From the NCBI RefSeq assembly GCF_011378855.1, contig NZ_WTLB01000002.1:1-64000 (forward strand): 64,000 nucleotides of DNA, read 5' to 3'. Of this stretch, positions 19,484 through 29,460 are shown piece after piece. The notes beneath the pieces are model-generated. The model ran no database searches and had not been told where the DNA came from. It saw only the letters and a program-made list of their open reading frames with translations. The stretch is from Pseudoalteromonas sp. Z1A8. Lineage in GTDB: Bacteria > Pseudomonadota > Gammaproteobacteria > Enterobacterales > Alteromonadaceae. Position 1 is the stretch's first letter; each line of letters begins with the position of its first letter. Made by a program: the position numbers and the translations under genes.

Positions 19484-20407
19484 TTAGTACTTATTTTTAT
19501 GTGTCCACAAATGTAATAATTCGCTCGCAATGGTTGCTGCGGCAATAGCGGTAAGCTCACTTTGGTCATACGAAGGTGATACTTCTACCACATCCATACC
19601 TACCATATTTATGCCTTTTAGCGCGCGCAGTACTTTAAGTACTTTATCTGACGTTAAACCACCACACACAGGAGTGCCTGTACCAGGCGCAAACGCAGGA
19701 TCTAAACAATCTATATCAAATGTTAAATAAACAGGTAGGTCACCTACTCGCTCAAGTATTTGCGCTGCAATATCATTTGCATGTAAATCGTTGGCTTGCA
19801 TTGCATCAATCACAGCAAACTCATGTTTGCTTTGATCAAAGTCGGTACGAATACCTATTTGTATACTGCGTTCAACATCAATTAGCCCTTCCATTGGCGC
19901 ATGATAAAACATAGTGCCGTGATCAAAACGCGAACCGTTACTATAGGTATCTGTGTGCGCATCAAAATGTACTAATGCCATTTTGCCATGTATTTTTGCA
20001 TGAGCACGTAATAGTGGAAGCGTCACAAAGTGATCCCCCCCTAAACCTAATAGCGTTTTACTTTGGCGAAGTATTTGCTCAGCAGCCATTTCTAGTTGCG
20101 CAGTAAAATACTCAGAATCGCCAACTGGGTAAGTAAAGTCCCCTGCGTCTGCCACTTTTAAGCGTTCAAACAACGGGAACGTCCACGGGTACTTAGTGTC
20201 TTCCCATGCTAAATGAACCGACGCTCTGCGAATGGCATCAGGACCTAAACGTGCGCCAGGGCGACCCGATGTCGCTAAGTCAAACGGTAAGCCTAAAACC
20301 ACTACGTCTGCATCAATTGCATTAATATTTTGCACCATAGGACGACGCAAAAACGTCATCCCATTTGAGTACAATGAGTGATCTGCGTGACCAAACAAAG
20401 TCGACAT
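19484..20407 (-). CDS. speB: Agmatinase SpeB
   Basis: Hydrolyses agmatine to putrescine and urea. The 307-residue ureohydrolase has all manganese ligands: H126 (GGDHF), D149, H151 and D153 (DAHTD), and D231 and D233 (DIDCLDP). It starts 3 nt after speA, so the two form an operon that converts arginine to putrescine. Confidence 0.96.
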   Translation of the reverse strand: MSTLFGHADHSLYSNGMTFLRRPMVQNINAIDADVVVLGLPFDLATSGRPGARLGPDAIRRASVHLAWEDTKYPWTFPLFERLKVADAGDFTYPVGDSEYFTAQLEMAAEQILRQSKTLLGLGGDHFVTLPLLRAHAKIHGKMALVHFDAHTDTYSNGSRFDHGTMFYHAPMEGLIDVERSIQIGIRTDFDQSKHEFAVIDAMQANDLHANDIAAQILERVGDLPVYLTFDIDCLDPAFAPGTGTPVCGGLTSDKVLKVLRALKGINMVGMDVVEVSPSYDQSELTAIAAATIASELLHLWTHKNKY

Positions 20408-20410
20408 TGC

Positions 20411-22324
20411 TTATAACTCTTCTAAATAAGTGTAGCCATCAAGGCCGCTTTGCAACTCGTCTAAAACGCTTTGCTGTTCGTGTTTTTCAAGTTTAGTGCT
20501 TACTAAGTGCTCATATGATTGCTGAAAACTCTCAACATCTAAATGTACATAGCGCATCATATCGGCAACTGTATCGCCTTGGTTTATTTCGGTAATACTT
20601 GCAACGCCTTGCTCATCCATATTAACAATCGCGCTGTGCGTATCGCCAAATAAGTTATGCATATCACCTAAAATTTCTTGATAAGCACCCACCAAGAAAA
20701 AGCCCATTAAGTATGGTTTATCAGCACTAAACTCTGGTACTGGTAATGTGCTTTCAATACCTTGTCCATCTACGTAATGTTCAAGTGCACCGTCTGAGTC
20801 ACAGGTTATATCAAGTAATACAGCACGTTTTTTTGGTGCTTCAGTCAATCCGCTTAATGGCAATACCGGAAACACTTGATCAATGCCCCATGCGTCTGGA
20901 AGCGATTGAAACAACGAGAAGTTTACAAAAAACTTATCGGCTAAACGTACATTTAACTCGTCAATAATAGGACGATGAAAACGGTTTTTATTATCCATGT
21001 GCTTATTAAGTTCATAACAAATACGAATATTAATTTGCTCAGCCCACGCACGCTGCGATAAGTCTAATAAACCTAATGCAAACTGGTTATGCGCTTCAGC
21101 TAAGTCACCTTGGCTGTCGTGATAAATTTCAATTAATGCACGGTCATCTGTTAAATCAGTTAACTGTACAAACGATGCCCACATGTTTTTTAATAAAAGT
21201 GGTGCATCTATTGCTGGCGCTACTAACTCTTCTGGCGTGTAACTTTCAGTACCAATAACATTGGAAATAAGCACAGCATGATGCGCTGTAAGCGCACGGC
21301 CCGACTCAGAAATAATAGTCGGCATTGGTTGCTCGTACTGCTTACATGTATCACCAATGGTGTACACAATATTATTTGCGTATTCAGCTAAGCTGTAATT
21401 CATAGAGTTATGCGATTGGCTACGTGTTCCATCATAATCAACAGCTAAACCACCGCCTACATCAAGGCAATCAATTTCTGCGCCTAGTTTACGTAGTTCG
21501 CAGTAAAAGCGTGCAGCTTCACTCACGCCTAAACGTACGTCACGAATGTTTGCCATTTGCGACCCTAAGTGAAAATGTACTAGCTGCAATAAATCAAGTT
21601 GGTTTGCGTCTTTTAAACGATTTACTACGTGTAAAACTTGCGATGCAGATAAACCAAATTTTGACTTTTCGCCGCCACTTGCTTGCCACTTACCTTTACC
21701 TTGCGACGCTAAACGTACGCGAATACCAATGCGTGGTTTTACGTTAAGCTCTTTTGCTTGGCTAAGTACCATGTCTAGCTCAGAAAGCTTTTCAAGAACG
21801 ATATACACTTTATGACCTAGCTTTTCGCCAATCAGTGCTAAACGTACGTATTCTTTATCTTTGTAGCCATTACATACAATAACGGCGCTGGTTTTTTCAG
21901 CCAGTGCTAATACTGTTAGTAGTTCAGGCTTGCTGCCTGCTTCTAAACCAAGTTGCTTTTTTTCTACTTGTGCTTGGCTTGCTACTATTTCTTCAACTAC
22001 TTCACGTTGTTGGTTTACTTTTATTGGGTAAACTAATAGGTAATCTTTAGGGTAACCATAGTTTTCGATCGCAGTATTAAATGCGCCGCATAAGCTGTGT
22101 ACACGATGGTGTAAAATTTGCGGAAAACGAACTAAAGCAGGTAGGCTTAAACCTTTATCTTGTAGTTGTTTTGCGATATCTGTTAATGCAATAGTTTGCT
22201 CTGGGGCATGTGCCTTTGGCGCCACATACACATCACCTTGATCATTAATACCAAAAAAACCTTGGCTCCAATGACGAACATTGTAGCTCGTACGAGCTTG
22301 TTCTAGTGATGTTGTTTCTTTCAT
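20411..22324 (-). CDS. speA: Biosynthetic arginine decarboxylase SpeA
   Basis: PLP-dependent decarboxylation of arginine to agmatine, the first step of the SpeA-SpeB route to putrescine. The 637 residues match the biosynthetic class. The PLP lysine is K102 in YPIKVNQ, the barrel domain contains the HFHLGSQ motif, and a C-terminal domain with CDSDG forms the other half of the active site. Promoter-proximal gene of the speAB operon. Confidence 0.97.
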   Translation of the reverse strand: MKETTSLEQARTSYNVRHWSQGFFGINDQGDVYVAPKAHAPEQTIALTDIAKQLQDKGLSLPALVRFPQILHHRVHSLCGAFNTAIENYGYPKDYLLVYPIKVNQQREVVEEIVASQAQVEKKQLGLEAGSKPELLTVLALAEKTSAVIVCNGYKDKEYVRLALIGEKLGHKVYIVLEKLSELDMVLSQAKELNVKPRIGIRVRLASQGKGKWQASGGEKSKFGLSASQVLHVVNRLKDANQLDLLQLVHFHLGSQMANIRDVRLGVSEAARFYCELRKLGAEIDCLDVGGGLAVDYDGTRSQSHNSMNYSLAEYANNIVYTIGDTCKQYEQPMPTIISESGRALTAHHAVLISNVIGTESYTPEELVAPAIDAPLLLKNMWASFVQLTDLTDDRALIEIYHDSQGDLAEAHNQFALGLLDLSQRAWAEQINIRICYELNKHMDNKNRFHRPIIDELNVRLADKFFVNFSLFQSLPDAWGIDQVFPVLPLSGLTEAPKKRAVLLDITCDSDGALEHYVDGQGIESTLPVPEFSADKPYLMGFFLVGAYQEILGDMHNLFGDTHSAIVNMDEQGVASITEINQGDTVADMMRYVHLDVESFQQSYEHLVSTKLEKHEQQSVLDELQSGLDGYTYLEEL

Positions 22325-22580
22325 TTATCTTTCTCTTTTATTTGATGAATGCCAATAGTGAGTATCGGCTGATTGCGCGCATTAAAAGAAAAATAGGGAT
22401 TCAAGTCCAACAAGTATTTTTACTCGTAACGAGTAATTTTTAAGATTATAAATACCCACTTTATTACACAGCCAACGAGCCCTTAATTAATAAGGCTTAG
22501 CTGCTAATTAACTTTATGATTGGCAGTATATAGCGGGTTATGATGGTGAGTTTCACTTCCAAAATTATATAAATTTTTGC

Positions 22581-23078
22581 TTAATTAATTACTACTTTGG
22601 TTATTGAGTCAGCTTTTGAAGATGTAGATCCAAGTTTGCGCCATGCTTCGTACTTTTCACTTTTGAGCCATGTAATACCTATATACTCTTCCCAATTAAC
22701 AAAATTAAGAGTTCTATAGCGCTCATCTGCGCAGCCACCAGCGCCAAATGCCACCCTGCAAAGCGTCAATGTAAGATACATGCCATCGTATTTAAGGCGT
22801 TTATTGCTTTGATTTTCTGGGCAGCTAGACAATAACCGAGTAGGTATATTCAAAATAATGCTTGCTGTTTTTATACTGCCTTCACTAGCAACCCGAGTGA
22901 TAGACGAGCAACCTTGTAAATAAAATTCATTGTTATTAATAACAACATCAGGCGTTAATGGCTCCCACCAAGGCGTAGGTATCGAGGTAATAACATTGGT
23001 TTTTAAAGGATTTTTACTACAAGCAGTTATCAAAACAAGGCAGCCAAAGAGTAAAAGCAGTGATTTGTAAATATTCAT
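22581..23078 (-). CDS. Hypothetical lipoprotein
   Basis: A 165-residue protein with a clear lipoprotein signal peptide. A hydrophobic core ends in the lipobox LITAC, with Cys at residue 20. The mature part has several more cysteines (QGCSS, SSCPEN, LTLCRV, GGCAD) that could form disulphides in the periplasm. No family is recognised. It stands alone between speA and the YnfA-like gene, and no function can be proposed. Confidence 0.75.
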   Translation of the reverse strand: MNIYKSLLLLFGCLVLITACSKNPLKTNVITSIPTPWWEPLTPDVVINNNEFYLQGCSSITRVASEGSIKTASIILNIPTRLLSSCPENQSNKRLKYDGMYLTLTLCRVAFGAGGCADERYRTLNFVNWEEYIGITWLKSEKYEAWRKLGSTSSKADSITKVVIN

Positions 23079-23150
23079 AGTTGGCTTCCTATCTCTGCAG
23101 TTTAATTTATTTGAGTATAGGATATTTTAACAAAAGGAAATTGGACGAGA

Positions 23151-23483
23151 TTAAACACTTTTAGGTGCAAACATAATAATGGCCATACCCAGTAAAGCAA
23201 CAGCTCCACCAATACCATCCCACATAGTGAGCTTTACGCCATCAACAACCCATAACCATAATAGCGCAACACAAATATATACGCCGCCATAAGCTGCATA
23301 TACAGGACCTGCTGCATCAGGGTGGAGAGATAATAACCAAGCAAATAAAGCTAAACTTAAAGCACCAGGAATTAAAAGTAATATACTTTTATCCTCTTTA
23401 AGCCAAAGATAAGGAAGGTAACAGCCAATAATTTCGGCAAGAGCAGTTATGACAAATAGCGCGATAGTTTTTACTTCAAACAT
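23151..23483 (-). CDS. YnfA/UPF0060-family membrane protein
   Basis: A 110-residue protein with four membrane helices and the family pattern [27 protein letters not shown] and [14 protein letters not shown]. YnfA proteins resemble small multidrug resistance transporters, and export activity has been suggested for some members. No neighbour clarifies the substrate. Confidence 0.93.
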   Translation of the reverse strand: MFEVKTIALFVITALAEIIGCYLPYLWLKEDKSILLLIPGALSLALFAWLLSLHPDAAGPVYAAYGGVYICVALLWLWVVDGVKLTMWDGIGGAVALLGMAIIMFAPKSV

Positions 23484-23545
23484 AACGTTCTCACGTAATT
23501 TAATTAGCTAAGTAACGTACAAATGTTGTTACTTAGCTATTTTAC

Positions 23546-24415
23546 TTATTCAGCTAATGCCATTGCGGCAAGCTTCATTGTACTTTCAAACGACTTAGTA
23601 CCCGCTATAAATAAACCATTGTGACAGAACACAGCGTCTTCAATACCTGTTTCATCTACAAAAGATTCATCAGATAGGCCTGACCATGTTTTAGGAAGCG
23701 ATTTTCTATCTTCAAATGAGCCTGGCTCAACTGGCACTGTTTGTAATATCCACTGCCCTGAATGCGACGGATAAACCATGTATAACGCATCGCTTGATAA
23801 AATATGCACTGTTTTTTTCCATGGGGTGTATTTTTCAAGCACGATTACTCGAGCATCTTCTGCATTTTCAATTGCTTTAGCAACAATCGCTTTTGCATTA
23901 ACACTACCGTGAGCTGAAGCGATAAAACGCGTTAGCATACGCGCTGCAAATTCAACAGCCTCATCAAAACAGGCATCAAAGTTACTTTCTTCTTCCCATG
24001 TAGGATTAAACATTGAAATTGTTTGGCTCAGTGTTATGCCCTCAACTACGCCTTTTACATAACCGCAGTCAATGGCATCAATAGTCGATACTAAACCAGA
24101 GTCAACTCTATCTGCTACTGCTTGATTATCATTACAAAGCATTAAACCGTACTTTTTCCAAATTAAACCAAATGATGAAAAAGGAGTACCATTTTCACGC
24201 TCACCCGCACCACCGCGTTGATGGTGATCAAATCGACCTGTATCTGGGTTATATTCGCCGCCTACATCAACAACAATATCAGCACTTTCTATAAGCGCTT
24301 TATCGCGAGTACGAACAAGCTTAAACGCTGGCAAAATATGTTTAAGTACCGCAATACTAAAAACGTCGTCTGCATGAAAATTACCATTGTGGGTTACTAC
24401 TGTTATTTCGCTCAT
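23546..24415 (-). CDS. MYG1/UPF0160-family hydrolase
   Basis: A 289-residue member of the MYG1 family. It shows a metal-site pattern typical of DHH-like phosphoesterases: THNGNFHADDVFSIAVL at the N-terminus, then DVGGEY and FDHHQRGG. The eukaryotic homologue MYG1 acts as a 3'-5' RNA exonuclease; bacterial function is not established. The gene is leftward and stands alone. Confidence 0.9.
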   Translation of the reverse strand: MSEITVVTHNGNFHADDVFSIAVLKHILPAFKLVRTRDKALIESADIVVDVGGEYNPDTGRFDHHQRGGAGERENGTPFSSFGLIWKKYGLMLCNDNQAVADRVDSGLVSTIDAIDCGYVKGVVEGITLSQTISMFNPTWEEESNFDACFDEAVEFAARMLTRFIASAHGSVNAKAIVAKAIENAEDARVIVLEKYTPWKKTVHILSSDALYMVYPSHSGQWILQTVPVEPGSFEDRKSLPKTWSGLSDESFVDETGIEDAVFCHNGLFIAGTKSFESTMKLAAMALAE

Positions 24416-24659
24416 TGGTTTATCGCTACTATTAGAAAAGATAAAAATTCTCGCTTTGTAAGTTAATTACTAATTATCGAGACAGATTTTATACGAAGAC
24501 AGGTGTTAAAAACAGTGAAGTATTTTTTGCTTATCTATAAAAGGAGTTTTTATAGTGATTAGTTTTAAGAATAGCGTTTATTGCAAGGTAATAATGGGTG
24601 ATTGTAGGGAAGGATATTTACGACACGTTAAACTTTAACATGCCGCATAGCTAGTTAAC

Positions 24660-25136
24660 TTATTGGCTAAGCCCTAGTTCCATAAATACACTTTGTGGAT
24701 TATCGACATATGAGCCAAAGCTGCCACAACGTTTAAAGCCTAAATTTTCATATAAACTGATCGATTTAATTTGCTTTGGGCCTGTTTCTAAACGTATTAA
24801 CGGGATTTGCTTTTCACCAGCTTGATGCAATAAAATTTGCATAATACGTCTCGATAGCCCTTTACCACGATGGCTTGGTTTAACGTACAAACGTCTTATT
24901 TCGCCATAAGGTTGAGTATCAAATTTCTCTACAATCGCACCGCAGGCTATAATTCCCTCTTCGGTTTTTAAACCAATAGCATATACATTAGGTGAGGTTA
25001 ATTCGTCTAACTCAAGAGACTGCGCGGTAGCAACAGGATATAAAGAGTTTATAAGTCGGTCTATATCATCAAATACATTGACTACATCGGGGTCATTAGG
25101 GTTCAAATCGACTAACTGCATAAAGCTTCCATTCAT
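24660..25136 (-). CDS. GNAT-family N-acetyltransferase
   Basis: A 158-residue acyl-CoA-dependent acetyltransferase. The acetyl-CoA loop reads RRLYVKPSHRGKGLSRRIM, and the C-terminal SLYENLGFKRC segment is typical. The substrate is unknown. It is monocistronic, with a 170-nt gap to the GGDEF-EAL gene on the same strand. Confidence 0.9.
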   Translation of the reverse strand: MNGSFMQLVDLNPNDPDVVNVFDDIDRLINSLYPVATAQSLELDELTSPNVYAIGLKTEEGIIACGAIVEKFDTQPYGEIRRLYVKPSHRGKGLSRRIMQILLHQAGEKQIPLIRLETGPKQIKSISLYENLGFKRCGSFGSYVDNPQSVFMELGLSQ

Positions 25137-25308
25137 TGTTATAAGTTGATTAAGCTTTAAATAATATATTTAAGCGGGCGTAGCTTAGCACTGTTTAACA
25201 AAAAAATCTTTAGGGGAGACTGCATTGTGAAATTTCATCACTAAGAGCAATAAATAATCCAGTACCAAAATGAGCAGTTAGATTATTGCTATTAAATTGC
25301 GTTGAGCT

Positions 25309-27573
25309 TTAAGTAATGAGATTGTGAGGCTTATTTTTAGCGTTATGCCATTTTAAATAGCGATCCTTATCCATTGGTTTTGCGATTAAGTAACCTTGCA
25401 TCGAATCAATATTCATTTTTTTAAGTAAATTGTACTGCTCAGCGGTTTCTACACCTTCTGCCACTACCGCTAAGTTTAAGCTTTTTCCTAAGCTGATAAT
25501 TGTTTGCGCGATATTAAAACCAATGTCATTGTCTAAAATTTTATCAATGAAGCTCTTATCTATTTTTAGTTCTTTAACAGGAAACGCACTTAAATAAGCT
25601 AAGCAAGAATACCCAGTTCCAAAATCATCAATCGAAAACAAAAAGCCTGCAGCAATAAGCTCTTTCATTTGTTTAATTGTATATTCTATATCGTTTGAGA
25701 TCATCGACTCGGTTATTTCTAACTTAATTTGTGAAGCTCGAATATCAAACTCGCTTATAGTACTAAACAGCTCCTTTTTTAAATTTGATGAATTAAACTG
25801 ACTTTGGCTAATATTAATTGAAACACAGAACGAATCGTCAATAGCGCTGGCTTCTTTAAGTTCATTAATTAAAATACATATATCGCGTAATACTGCATTT
25901 TGTAGTTTTTGTATAAGTCCGTACTGCTCGGCTATAGGTATAAATTCATTTGGTGCTATCAGGCCTCTTTGCGGATGGTTCCATCTAATTAGCGCTTCAG
26001 CTCCAATAATATCTCCGCAAGTATTAACTTGTGGCTGAAAATAAGCACAAAACTCATCAGAAGCAATAGCTCTAACAATGTCGGTTTCAAGCTCAGTTTG
26101 CTTTTCCAGCAGAGTTTGCGACGCAGGATCGTAAAAACTACTGCTGTTTCCGCCTTTCTTTTTAGAGCGATACATAGCAGTATCGGCAAACTTTAATATA
26201 TTATCAGTTTGTGCATTTACGCTGTCTATTAGGCAAATACCTATGCTGCAACTTACTTGAAAGGCAAGTTCGCCGACTTCAAAATTATCATGAAACACGC
26301 TCTGAATTTTTTTAGTCACGGATTCGCATTCATAAATTGCCTGCTTTGTATTTTCACCTATGTCTTCAAGTAAAATAATAAACTCATCGCCACCGGCTCT
26401 AGCCAACGTGTCTGAGCTTTTGATTATGGCGTTTAATCTTTTTGATAGCTCTACAAGTACTTCGTCTCCGGCACTGTGCCCCAACGAATCATTAATACGC
26501 TTAAAGTTATCTAGGTCTAAAAATAATAAAGCTCCAATATTTTTTATACTTTTTATGCTCTCTACGCACGTGTTTAACCTATCACTAAGCATTCTTCTAT
26601 TTGGCAGATTGGTGAGTGGGTCATAAAATGCGAGCTTATGAACTTCTTGCTCTGCTTTTTTCCTTATTGAAATATCCCTGGCCATCCATACAATATGCCT
26701 TTTTGTCGGGTTCTCAGGGTGGTAATGATCTAAAGCAGCGGCTCGTCCTTCAAAAACTATACTCCCCTTCGGGACATTTAATTCATATTCAAAGATTTGC
26801 ATATCGTTAGTCGACAACGTTTTTGCAATGACTGCCATTATCATTTGCGCATCTTTTTGAGGAAGTAAGCCTTTAACATTTTCACCAATAATATCTACCG
26901 TCGACTCAAGCAGTAACTCATTAGAGGTACCATAAACATCGGTATATACGCCCTCTTCGCTTAAAATAAGGATGAGATCGGGCATTACTTTGGTAAAGGC
27001 TTTAAATTTTTCATTACTGTGCTGTAAATTAGCGACAAGCTGTTTTGCCTTTTCAAATTCGTTACTTTTTTCAAGAGCGATACTTGAAAAGTGTACAAAA
27101 AAATCTATTAATTCTAAATCTTGTTTTGATGGAATTTTAGGGCTGCTATGGTAAATAGCAAAGGTGCCTAACAAATCAGCTTGAGTTGACATAATAGGCG
27201 TTGACCAACATGACTTAAGATCAAACTTTAACGCTAAGTCTTTAAAGTCCTCCCACAGTGGTGAAGTTTCAATATTTTCTACAATTATGCGCGATTTCGA
27301 AAATGCAGCAGTACCACATGAACCCACTTTTGGCCCTATGTAAACTCCATTAAGCAAACCACAGTACTCTGGATGAATATTTGGGGCTGCACAATGAAAA
27401 AGCTGCTCGCCTTTAGCTGATAAAATGGAACACCTAGCAGATTCATCATCCATAATTTTTTCTATCGATAAACAAATTTCAGTAAGCACCTCATTTAAAG
27501 GTGCCCCTAATGCAATTTTAGATAAAATGCCTTGCTGGTGAGATAATAACTTTTTTAACCTGTCCGTACCCAT
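25309..27573 (-). CDS. Cyclic-di-GMP protein: GAF-PAS-GGDEF-EAL
   Basis: A 754-residue signalling protein without membrane helices. An N-terminal GAF domain (about 15-175, with the IGPKVGSCGTAAF motif), a PAS domain (about 190-305), a diguanylate cyclase domain (GGDEF at 394-398) and an EAL phosphodiesterase domain (EAL at 526-528, then DDFGTGYS and EGVE) follow in order. Both catalytic motifs are intact, so it may make or degrade c-di-GMP. No RxxD inhibitory site is seen just before GGDEF. Cytoplasmic sensing through GAF and PAS is inferred. Confidence 0.95.
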   Translation of the reverse strand: MGTDRLKKLLSHQQGILSKIALGAPLNEVLTEICLSIEKIMDDESARCSILSAKGEQLFHCAAPNIHPEYCGLLNGVYIGPKVGSCGTAAFSKSRIIVENIETSPLWEDFKDLALKFDLKSCWSTPIMSTQADLLGTFAIYHSSPKIPSKQDLELIDFFVHFSSIALEKSNEFEKAKQLVANLQHSNEKFKAFTKVMPDLILILSEEGVYTDVYGTSNELLLESTVDIIGENVKGLLPQKDAQMIMAVIAKTLSTNDMQIFEYELNVPKGSIVFEGRAAALDHYHPENPTKRHIVWMARDISIRKKAEQEVHKLAFYDPLTNLPNRRMLSDRLNTCVESIKSIKNIGALLFLDLDNFKRINDSLGHSAGDEVLVELSKRLNAIIKSSDTLARAGGDEFIILLEDIGENTKQAIYECESVTKKIQSVFHDNFEVGELAFQVSCSIGICLIDSVNAQTDNILKFADTAMYRSKKKGGNSSSFYDPASQTLLEKQTELETDIVRAIASDEFCAYFQPQVNTCGDIIGAEALIRWNHPQRGLIAPNEFIPIAEQYGLIQKLQNAVLRDICILINELKEASAIDDSFCVSINISQSQFNSSNLKKELFSTISEFDIRASQIKLEITESMISNDIEYTIKQMKELIAAGFLFSIDDFGTGYSCLAYLSAFPVKELKIDKSFIDKILDNDIGFNIAQTIISLGKSLNLAVVAEGVETAEQYNLLKKMNIDSMQGYLIAKPMDKDRYLKWHNAKNKPHNLIT

Positions 27574-27783
27574 TTTTACTTGCTCGCATTATTTATACAT
27601 ATTGATACAACAAAAGCCTCAAGCAGATGCTTTTTTACTATGGAGTAAAGTTCAGTATAGTCATGATTAGTAAGTTTATTATTTTATTAATAAAAAACTA
27701 ATCTGACCTATTTTGATCAATCATAATTGCATATTACTAAACATCTGTAGTTACCATATAACCAAAATAGCAACATTAAAGCT

Positions 27784-28700
27784 AACACTTTGTTACCTAA
27801 AAATACTGTTTAAAATTACTCAGCTATTTATAACTGTCACTAATGGAAAATATTTTTGAAGTTACAGTGCAGATCACGCAAGGTATGGAATATTTTTTCA
27901 GGATTTAAATTAATTAGCCAAAAAGGGTTAAAGCGTTTTGTGCTTATCCCGCTTTTAATTAATATTTTACTATTTGATAGCTCGTTTTTTTATTTTTCTG
28001 GTTAAACGACTGTTTTAGCTACATAAATAACATACTACCCGAGTGGTTAAGCTGGCTAGAGTAGTTAATGTGGCCAATCGCAGTTTTGCGTCGTATTATT
28101 TGGCTGCAGCATGCTATTTACTATAATCACTAATTTTATTATACCAATCTGCTTATATATGGGGTCTATTTAACGTTAAGAAAATTACGCTAGAACTAGG
28201 CAAAAATTTTTGTATCTAGTTGTTCTAAATAAAAAACTTTTAACGACGTTGTAGTGCAATTTGATTCGTTAAATTGATCAAAAATTTATGCAGGTTGGTA
28301 TTACAGCCCCATTCAATGCTTTATTAAGCGAAAAAGTTGAGCTTTATTTAACGGGCCAAAAAATTAGCGATGACGGCTTTTCTGAATTAGTTAAAGATGT
28401 ACCTGGAATGCTTGCCCGTGAGTGAACAAAGCTGTGCTACTACCCTCTATGCACTATTGGCTTTTTTATATTACTTTGGGTTTTACCGGTCATTGGTCAA
28501 GTATTATGGGGTTTATTTACGTGTTGGATGTGTGCGGTGCAATACGAAGACTATGCGTTTGATAACCATAAAATTGACTTTAAGCAGATGAAAGACGATT
28601 TAAAAGCTAAGCAAGGTGTATCGTACGGATTTGGTTTTGCTGTTATGTTATTAACCGCTATACCATTTATAAACTTAATCGTTATGCCTATTTGCTGTGT
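27784..28700 (+). pseudogene. Decayed second copy of cysZ
   Basis: This stretch aligns with 32186-32940, covering the upstream region and nearly all of cysZ. The GTG start would be at 27867. It is dead. The T tract after the tenth codon is 2 nt shorter than in the intact gene (frameshift), a Trp codon has become TAG in the segment matching LEWLMW, further changes break the frame, and a 159-bp MITE splits it at 28142-28300. Homology stops near NLIVMP, where the sequence switches to a TauE-like frame. It is a remnant of a duplication whose functional copy lies about 4.4 kb downstream. Confidence 0.9.
28142..28300 (+). mobile_element. 159-bp MITE, copy A, inside the cysZ pseudogene
   Basis: The inverted ends are TACCAATCTGCTTATA and the complement of TTTATGCAGGTTGGTA. 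TTA flanks both sides as a 3-bp target duplication. No coding capacity. A nearly identical copy in the same orientation is at 29049-29207. Confidence 0.88.
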
Positions 28701-28704
28701 GATT

Positions 28705-28953
28705 ATGCTCACCGAGCCTTTAATTTTAATCCTTGCTTTAACCCTTATTGCTGGTGCTGCTGCACTGCAAAGTTTACTTGGTTTTGGCTTAGGGGTTATT
28801 GCTACGCCAATTTTAGTATTGATTTATCCTGCTTTTATACCCGCCCCTATTTTGCTTCTAGGACTAGGCTTATCGCTATTAAGTGCACTAAATAATAAAA
28901 AGAACATACAGATTAGTCGTATTAGCATTACTTTATGCGGGCGTTTTAGGTAG
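28705..28953 (+). pseudogene. 5' fragment of a TauE/SafE-family permease
   Basis: From the ATG at 28705 the frame reads MLTEPLILILALTLIAGAAA, then LGFGLGVIATPIL and more hydrophobic residues. This is typical of the first helices of TSUP (TauE/SafE) sulfite or organosulfonate exporters. Similarity fades after about 67 residues and a stop follows at 28951-28953. Only about a quarter of a normal permease remains. It is joined in frame to the cysZ remnant (a 141-codon chimeric frame from 28528), which is best read as an accident of deletion rather than a fusion gene. Confidence 0.7.
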
Positions 28954-29353
28954 ACGTTACCCTAGCTATAGCAGCGGTGTAACCAACTTAATAACCACTG
29001 ATAACAAGCAAGCGTTAACCATTATTTGTAGTTCAAGGGTCGATTTAATACCAATCTGCTTATATAGGGGGTCTATTTAACGTTAAGAAAATTACGCTAG
29101 AACTAGGCAAAAATTTTTGTATCAAGTTATTCTAAATAAAAAATTTTTAACAACGTTATAGTGCAATTTAATTCGTTAAATTGATCAAATATTTATGCAG
29201 GTTGGTATAACTACCTCACTTCAAAGTGATAACAGTTATATGATTAGCGCTGAAAAAATTGAAAAAAACAAAAATCACTCAGTTAATCATGGGATCGGAA
29301 TTGACGAAGATATTTGGCTAAAAATAAATTATCTCGGTGTGGGGTCTTGGTAG
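28906..29353 (+). pseudogene. Unidentified reading-frame remnant split by MITE copy B
   Basis: Another frame reads LALLYAGVLGRRYPSYSSG through ALTIICSSRVDL up to the MITE at 29049. If the element and one TAA duplication are removed, it continues in frame (TTSLQSDNSYMISAEKIEK) to a stop at 29351-29353 after GVGSW. About 95 codons are open. It looks like the C-terminal part of a lost gene whose family I do not recognise. Confidence 0.5.
29049..29207 (+). mobile_element. 159-bp MITE, copy B
   Basis: Same length and orientation as copy A, differing at roughly ten positions. It has the same TACCAATCTGC and GCAGGTTGGTA ends. TAA flanks both sides, so with TTA at copy A the target duplication is TWA. 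It interrupts a reading-frame remnant. Confidence 0.88.
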
Positions 29354-29404
29354 AAAACCCCGACCACTCTAGACTCGATGCCGGGGGCGCTAACCAATAA
29401 ATAA

Positions 29405-29441
29405 GATTGATTACCTCACGTTGGGCAATCAATCCTTTATT
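29405..29441. terminator. Terminator downstream of the BCCT gene
   Basis: Stem GATTGATT (29405-29412) with AATCAATC (29427-29434). The reverse strand lacks a strong T run, so termination of the BCCT transcript here is only probable. Confidence 0.45.
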
Positions 29442-29460
29442 TAGCTTTAATACCTATTGC

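Noticed and set aside
28528-28953. 141-codon CysZ-TauE chimeric frame as a real fusion gene
   Set aside because: It lacks the first two thirds of CysZ and most of the permease, has no plausible start signal and lies among other disabled sequences.
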